Positions 59,818 to 64,000 of a stretch of DNA of 64,000 bases are shown one piece after another (the first letter of the stretch is position 1; each line of letters opens with the position of its first letter). Source of the stretch: Vibrio ruber DSM 16370 (GTDB taxonomy: Bacteria > Pseudomonadota > Gammaproteobacteria > Enterobacterales > Vibrionaceae); the NCBI RefSeq assembly GCF_900163965.1, contig NZ_FULE01000050.1:62001-126000 (forward strand), in the 5' to 3' direction. Made by a program: the position numbers and the translations under genes. Under the pieces are notes generated by a model. That model saw only the letters and a program-made list of their open reading frames with translations. It was not told where the DNA came from and did not search any database.

Positions 59818-61899
59818 TCATGACGAGGTAGATTCAGTCTCAGGCAAATAGTCCTTGCTGCTAATCCCCATCCGTTGCATTCGTGACAGTAATGTTGTCC
59901 TTTTTAACCCGAGTTTTGCAGCGGCACCACGTGCACCGGCCACAATCCCATTACTTTCTTTTAGCGCCTGAATCACCGTATCACGATTTATTTCAATCGT
60001 ATCTTTTTTATCGTGATGAACGTCCGATACATTGCTTTGCTGCTGCGATTCAGCTTTCGGAATTTCCAGCCCCAATTTGACGAGCTCATCCAGTGGTGCG
60101 TTCAGTACATCGCCACGGGTCAGAATCACTGAGCGTTCAATAAAATTGCGTAATTGTCTGACATTCCCGGGCCAGGCAAACGCGGTCAGCGCTCTCATCG
60201 TTTCATTGGTAATCGCGGTAATATTTTTGCCCATCTGTTTGGCGATCACGCGGGTAAAATGTTTCACCAATAGAGGAATATCTTCAGGCCGCTGACGAAG
60301 CGGTGGGATCTCTATCGGAAAAATATTTAACCGGTAATACAGATCATTACGAAACGTTTTTTCCTGAACCATGGAGAGCAAATCAGCATTAGTTGCCACC
60401 ACAATCCGCACATCGACCTGAATCAACTGGTTTTTCCCGACCCGCTCAATTTCATTTTCCTGCAATACCCGCAACAGTTTCGGTTGTAACTCCAGCGGCA
60501 TATCACCGATTTCATCTAAAAACAGTGTGCCTTGATGCGCCTGCTCAAAACGCCCGACCCGCTGATGAACAGCACCGGTAAATGCGCCGCGCTCATGGCC
60601 GAAAAGTTCACTCTCAAATAAGCCTTCCGGTACCGCGGCGCAGTTCATTTTTATCATTCGCTTTTGACTACGCCGGCTCATTTTATGAATCGCCCGGGCG
60701 ACCAACTCTTTACCGGTACCGGTCTCGCCCAGAATCAAAACGGTACTATCACAGTCTGCCACCATCGCAACCTGATCGAGCACACGATTCATCGCCTCAC
60801 TCTGGCTGATGATGTCATCAAAAATACGCTGTTTCTCATCCTTTGATGCAATCGAAATATATTCGCTTTTGGGCAGCACTTTGGTATGGGTTTCATGCAC
60901 ACTCAGACTATGCATCGCCATTGCAACCCGTGCCGCTATTTGCTGAAGTAAGTCAAGATCAAGTGCCACTTCCTGATGCTTTTTGTTGAGCATGTAAGCG
61001 ATATATCCGACGCGATTGGTACGAAACACCATAGGAATCACGATCAGTTGTTCAATATCTTCGGCAAATTCGATGGCATTCTTCTGAAAGAACAATGGCC
61101 GCAAATTATCCCCCTGAATCAACACCGGAGAATAAGGATCTACTGTATTCTGAAACGCACTGTCATCACTGAAAAAGTGGCACTGATGACGGATTTCTCC
61201 CTGAATCAAATCACTGGTGTACTGGATATAATGTCCCTGATAGGGTTCTATCAGTGCCAGATGATGCATCGCAAAATGTTGATTCAGACAACGCAACAAA
61301 GAATTCAGTAGCGTTTCTTTACTGTTTTGGCTGATCACGGCATTCGTGACATCCACTAAAATATGATAGTTATCTCGTTCATGGCTAAGCTGCTGCGCCA
61401 TATTCGATGCTAATTCATGCTCGACAACATGGGCAATGAAAGACACCAGAATGCTACTAACCATGCGAAATTGCTTTTCACCATCCTCCATGTTACTGAG
61501 CTTGGGGTTGATGAATTCAATCACACCCAGCTGCTGACTGACCGTGTTCAGCGGCATTTTGCAATAATGATCAATGCCCCGGTAAGCCGGATGACCGGCA
61601 AAATGGGGATAGTAATAAGCGAAGCCGTCACCATCGAGTTCGTAAATACCATCATCATAAGACTGATGATATAAACCGCTCTCTTGCGGATGAAATGTCT
61701 CATGCTGAACTTGCTGATTGCTGTCAACATAGTAAAGAATCAATTCGTCAGAAACTTCCCGGTGAAGGATAATGTTCATCCGTTCGACCTGAAGAAATGA
61801 ACATTCATCGTCATTTAGAAATTTCAACAAGTCATACATATCGTGGATCGACAGCATGGCTTGTGAAAATTTCATCAACTCTTGAGCAATTCTATTCAT
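59818..61899 (-). CDS. fhlA: FhlA-like sigma-54-dependent activator
   Basis: 693-residue enhancer-binding protein. The N-terminal 370 residues hold one or two GAF-like sensory regions (in FhlA these sense formate); the AAA+ domain (about 375-610) carries LGETGTGKELVARAI (Walker A), ELFGHERGAFTGAVHQ (sigma-54 contact GAFTGA) and TLFLDEIGDMPLELQ (Walker B); a Fis-type helix-turn-helix ends the protein (AAAKLGLKRTTLLSRMQRMG). Its place between fdhD and a formate dehydrogenase gene points to control of formate hydrogenlyase genes. Exact ligand is inferred. Confidence 0.88.
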   Translation of the reverse strand: MNRIAQELMKFSQAMLSIHDMYDLLKFLNDDECSFLQVERMNIILHREVSDELILYYVDSNQQVQHETFHPQESGLYHQSYDDGIYELDGDGFAYYYPHFAGHPAYRGIDHYCKMPLNTVSQQLGVIEFINPKLSNMEDGEKQFRMVSSILVSFIAHVVEHELASNMAQQLSHERDNYHILVDVTNAVISQNSKETLLNSLLRCLNQHFAMHHLALIEPYQGHYIQYTSDLIQGEIRHQCHFFSDDSAFQNTVDPYSPVLIQGDNLRPLFFQKNAIEFAEDIEQLIVIPMVFRTNRVGYIAYMLNKKHQEVALDLDLLQQIAARVAMAMHSLSVHETHTKVLPKSEYISIASKDEKQRIFDDIISQSEAMNRVLDQVAMVADCDSTVLILGETGTGKELVARAIHKMSRRSQKRMIKMNCAAVPEGLFESELFGHERGAFTGAVHQRVGRFEQAHQGTLFLDEIGDMPLELQPKLLRVLQENEIERVGKNQLIQVDVRIVVATNADLLSMVQEKTFRNDLYYRLNIFPIEIPPLRQRPEDIPLLVKHFTRVIAKQMGKNITAITNETMRALTAFAWPGNVRQLRNFIERSVILTRGDVLNAPLDELVKLGLEIPKAESQQQSNVSDVHHDKKDTIEINRDTVIQALKESNGIVAGARGAAAKLGLKRTTLLSRMQRMGISSKDYLPETESTSS

Positions 61900-61921
61900 A
61901 ATCAGTCACGACTCAATCAAA

Positions 61922-61959
61922 GGCTCTTTACAGAACATTGTACACAGACGTAAAGAGCC
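61922..61959 (-). terminator. Hairpin between formate dehydrogenase and fhlA genes
   Basis: GGCTCTTTAC and GTAAAGAGCC are perfect 10-bp arms with an 18-base loop, followed on the minus strand by TTTGATTG. It probably ends or weakens transcription after the formate dehydrogenase gene. Confidence 0.7.
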
Positions 61960-61972
61960 GATATTGATCTAA

Positions 61973-64000
61973 TCACGCATATGCAACATGTGATTTAAGT
62001 CGCGCTTTTATTTGACTATACTCAGACTGAACATGGTTCTCTGCCCACGCCTGATCCTCAATCGCTTCGACCTTGACAGCACAATACTTGAACTCAGGTG
62101 TACTCGAAATCGGATCGACATGCTCAATCGTTAACTCATTACATGCACCAACCCACCACTGATAAGTCATATAAACCGCACCAACATTGACCCGTTCTGA
62201 TACATTGGCGCGTGTAATAACTTTGCCTCGCCGGGAAGAAACCCAGACTAACTGCTGATCCGCAATTCCCAGCTGCTTCGCATCAGCGGGGTTCATTTGG
62301 ACATATCCCGGCTCATCGGCCAATGTAGACAGGGCTTTGCAGTTCCCGGTCATGGAGCGGCATGAATAGTGACCGACTTCCCGTACGGTGGAGAGCACCA
62401 AAGGAAATTCTGCGTCTGTTTGTTCCAACGGCGGACGCCAAGGTGCACCGATAAACTTGCCTTTTCCTGATGGCGTCGCAAACTTATTGCCTTCAAACAA
62501 GAATGAAGTACCGGGGTGATCTTCGGTCGGGCACGGCCACATCACGGATTTAAGCCCTGCCATTTTTTCGTAAGTAACACCGGCAAACAGCGGTGTCAGT
62601 GCACGCATTTCATCCCAGATTTCTTGGGTATTTTCATAATGCATCGGATAACCCATTCGCGTGGCTAACAGACTGAAAATCTCCCAGTCAGGTTTGACGC
62701 CTTCAGGCGGAGTCACCGCTTTGTAGAAACGCTGGAATCCCCGATCCGCACTGGTATACACCCCTTCATGTTCTCCCCAACTGGTAGACGGGAAAATAAT
62801 ATCAGCCATTTCAGCAGTTTTGGTCATGAAGATATCTTGCACGATTACCAGCTCTAACTGACGCATCGTCTCCCGCATCGCATTCAGGTCTGCTTCGGTC
62901 TGCGCTGGATCTTCACCAAAAATGTAGAACGCTTTACAAGCACCTTCTGCCACTTTATGACCGATTTCAGTCATGCGATAACCGGGTTTTGCCGATAGTT
63001 TAACGCCCCAAGCCTGCTCAAATTTCTCACGGATTTTATCGTCAGTCACAGACTGATACCCTGGGAACTGATGCGGCAACATGCCTAAATCACAGGTGCC
63101 CTGCACATTATTCTGTCCCCGAACCGGACCACAACCGACCCCACGACGACCAAAGTTACCTGTCATTAATGCCAGGCCGGCCAAACCACGAACCACATCA
63201 ACCGCCTGACCAAACTGGGTAACACCCATGCCCCATAAAATCATCGAACCGGAAGACTTGGCATAAGTCCGAGCAGCTTGGCGAACTTCAGCCGCTTTCA
63301 GTCCCGTCAGATGTTCGACTTTTTCAGGCGCATAATCCATGACAATCTTGCGGAACTCATCAAACCCTTCGGTGTAATTTTGTACATATGATTTATCATA
63401 GAGATTTTCATCAATCAGTGTATAAGCCAACGCGTTGACGACCGCCATATTGGCGCCGTTTTTCAAGGAGAGCCATTGATCTGCAACCCGGACCGATTCA
63501 ATCTTACGCGGGTCACAAACAATGACTTTGGCACCGTTTTCACGCGCTTTTAAAATACGTTTGGCAATCACCGGATGAGAGTCGGCAACGTTATAACCGA
63601 AAATCAGCAAGCATTTTGCTTCTTCGATTTCAGGAATGGCATTACTCATCGCACCATTGCCGACCACCGATTCCAAACCTGCAACTGAAGGGGCGTGACA
63701 AACACGTGCACAGTGGTCAACGTTATTGGTGCCAATCACCGCCCGGGCAAATTTTTGCATCACATAATTGGATTCATTGCCCGGCCCTCTGGCTGAACCG
63801 GTAGTCATAATCGCGTCGGGACCATATTTCTGCTTGATTGCCGACAGTTTTTCGACCGCGAAATCTAACGCTTCATCCCAAGAAACCGCTTCAAGTTTGT
63901 CACCTTTCGTGCGACGAATCATCGGCTGTTTCAAACGTGGCGTCAGCAGTTGGGTATCATTTAAAAAATCCCACCCATAGTATCCTTTTAAGCACAACTG
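61973..64000 (-). CDS. fdhF: Formate dehydrogenase alpha subunit, cysteine type (5' partial)
   Basis: Molybdopterin (bis-MGD) oxidoreductase oxidising formate to CO2. The frame is open to the window end; the visible part starts Gln-Leu-CLKGYYGWDF, so the first three Cys of the N-terminal 4Fe-4S cluster lie outside and the fourth is inside. The active-site loop reads CARVCHAPSVAGLESVVGNG, where E. coli FdhF has selenocysteine in place of the Cys after ARV; HAPSVA holds the catalytic His. Later motifs (LWGMGVTQFGQAVDVVRG, TGNFGRRGVG, STREVGHYSCRSMTGN-like) are typical. About 676 residues are seen. Confidence 0.9.
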   Translation of the reverse strand, partial: QLCLKGYYGWDFLNDTQLLTPRLKQPMIRRTKGDKLEAVSWDEALDFAVEKLSAIKQKYGPDAIMTTGSARGPGNESNYVMQKFARAVIGTNNVDHCARVCHAPSVAGLESVVGNGAMSNAIPEIEEAKCLLIFGYNVADSHPVIAKRILKARENGAKVIVCDPRKIESVRVADQWLSLKNGANMAVVNALAYTLIDENLYDKSYVQNYTEGFDEFRKIVMDYAPEKVEHLTGLKAAEVRQAARTYAKSSGSMILWGMGVTQFGQAVDVVRGLAGLALMTGNFGRRGVGCGPVRGQNNVQGTCDLGMLPHQFPGYQSVTDDKIREKFEQAWGVKLSAKPGYRMTEIGHKVAEGACKAFYIFGEDPAQTEADLNAMRETMRQLELVIVQDIFMTKTAEMADIIFPSTSWGEHEGVYTSADRGFQRFYKAVTPPEGVKPDWEIFSLLATRMGYPMHYENTQEIWDEMRALTPLFAGVTYEKMAGLKSVMWPCPTEDHPGTSFLFEGNKFATPSGKGKFIGAPWRPPLEQTDAEFPLVLSTVREVGHYSCRSMTGNCKALSTLADEPGYVQMNPADAKQLGIADQQLVWVSSRRGKVITRANVSERVNVGAVYMTYQWWVGACNELTIEHVDPISSTPEFKYCAVKVEAIEDQAWAENHVQSEYSQIKARLKSHVAYA

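Overview
The window looks like a chromosomal segment of a marine Vibrio (Vibrionaceae). The gene orders surA-pdxA-rsmA-apaG-apaH-folA, obgE-rpmA-rplU/ispB, mdh/argR and rraB-tldD-nitrilase-yhdP-rng-maf-mreDCB-csrD are familiar gammaproteobacterial and Vibrio blocks, and the proteins read as Vibrio-like. The glucuronate genes, the formate/hydrogenase maturation genes and the carbapenem-type genes together would fit a gas-forming species such as those of the V. gazogenes group. That placement is inference; no rRNA is present to confirm it.

Layout. 1-11.3 kb: core housekeeping genes. 11.3-16 kb: a TAXI-type TRAP transporter (binding protein plus one fused permease) with a UspA protein. 16-29.3 kb: a complete D-glucuronate utilisation locus. 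On the minus strand are dctP, a UxuR-like regulator, uxuA and an orphan GH2-type sugar-binding protein. On the plus strand are dctQ, dctM, a GH31 glycosidase, uxuB, uxaC, kdgK and eda. Palindromes of the TTGGT-NN-ACCAA type, expected for ExuR/UxuR, lie in the control regions. 29.3-38 kb: a strikingly AT-rich insert holding a simple-carbapenem biosynthesis cluster. It contains carA (beta-lactam synthetase), carB (carboxymethylproline synthase), carC (2-oxoglutarate/iron carbapenem synthase), carD (proline dehydrogenase) and carE (2Fe-2S ferredoxin). Next come carF- and carG-like periplasmic self-resistance genes separated by a DMT/EamA exporter, then a second EamA gene broken by one extra T in a T6 run. 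A fold-back element lies at the right edge. 38.3-51.7 kb: core genes again (rraB to csrD), including the mreBCD cell-shape operon. 52-64 kb: a hydrogenase-maturation and formate block, all on the minus strand (hypBAEDCF, hupE, fdhD, an FhlA-like sigma-54 activator, and a cysteine-type formate dehydrogenase alpha subunit cut by the window end).

How the genes work together. UxaC, UxuB, UxuA, KdgK and Eda take glucuronate to pyruvate and glyceraldehyde 3-phosphate; the TRAP system imports it and the regulator probably represses both divergent arms. CarD/CarE supply pyrroline-5-carboxylate and redox support, CarB makes carboxymethylproline, CarA closes the beta-lactam and CarC epimerises and desaturates to carbapen-2-em-3-carboxylate, while CarF/CarG and the EamA proteins would protect the cell or export product. 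The car cluster is the outstanding feature: it has the gene order of the Pectobacterium/Serratia cluster, but there is no carR upstream, a strong terminator-like hairpin splits carABC from carDEFG, and exporter genes are interleaved with the resistance genes.
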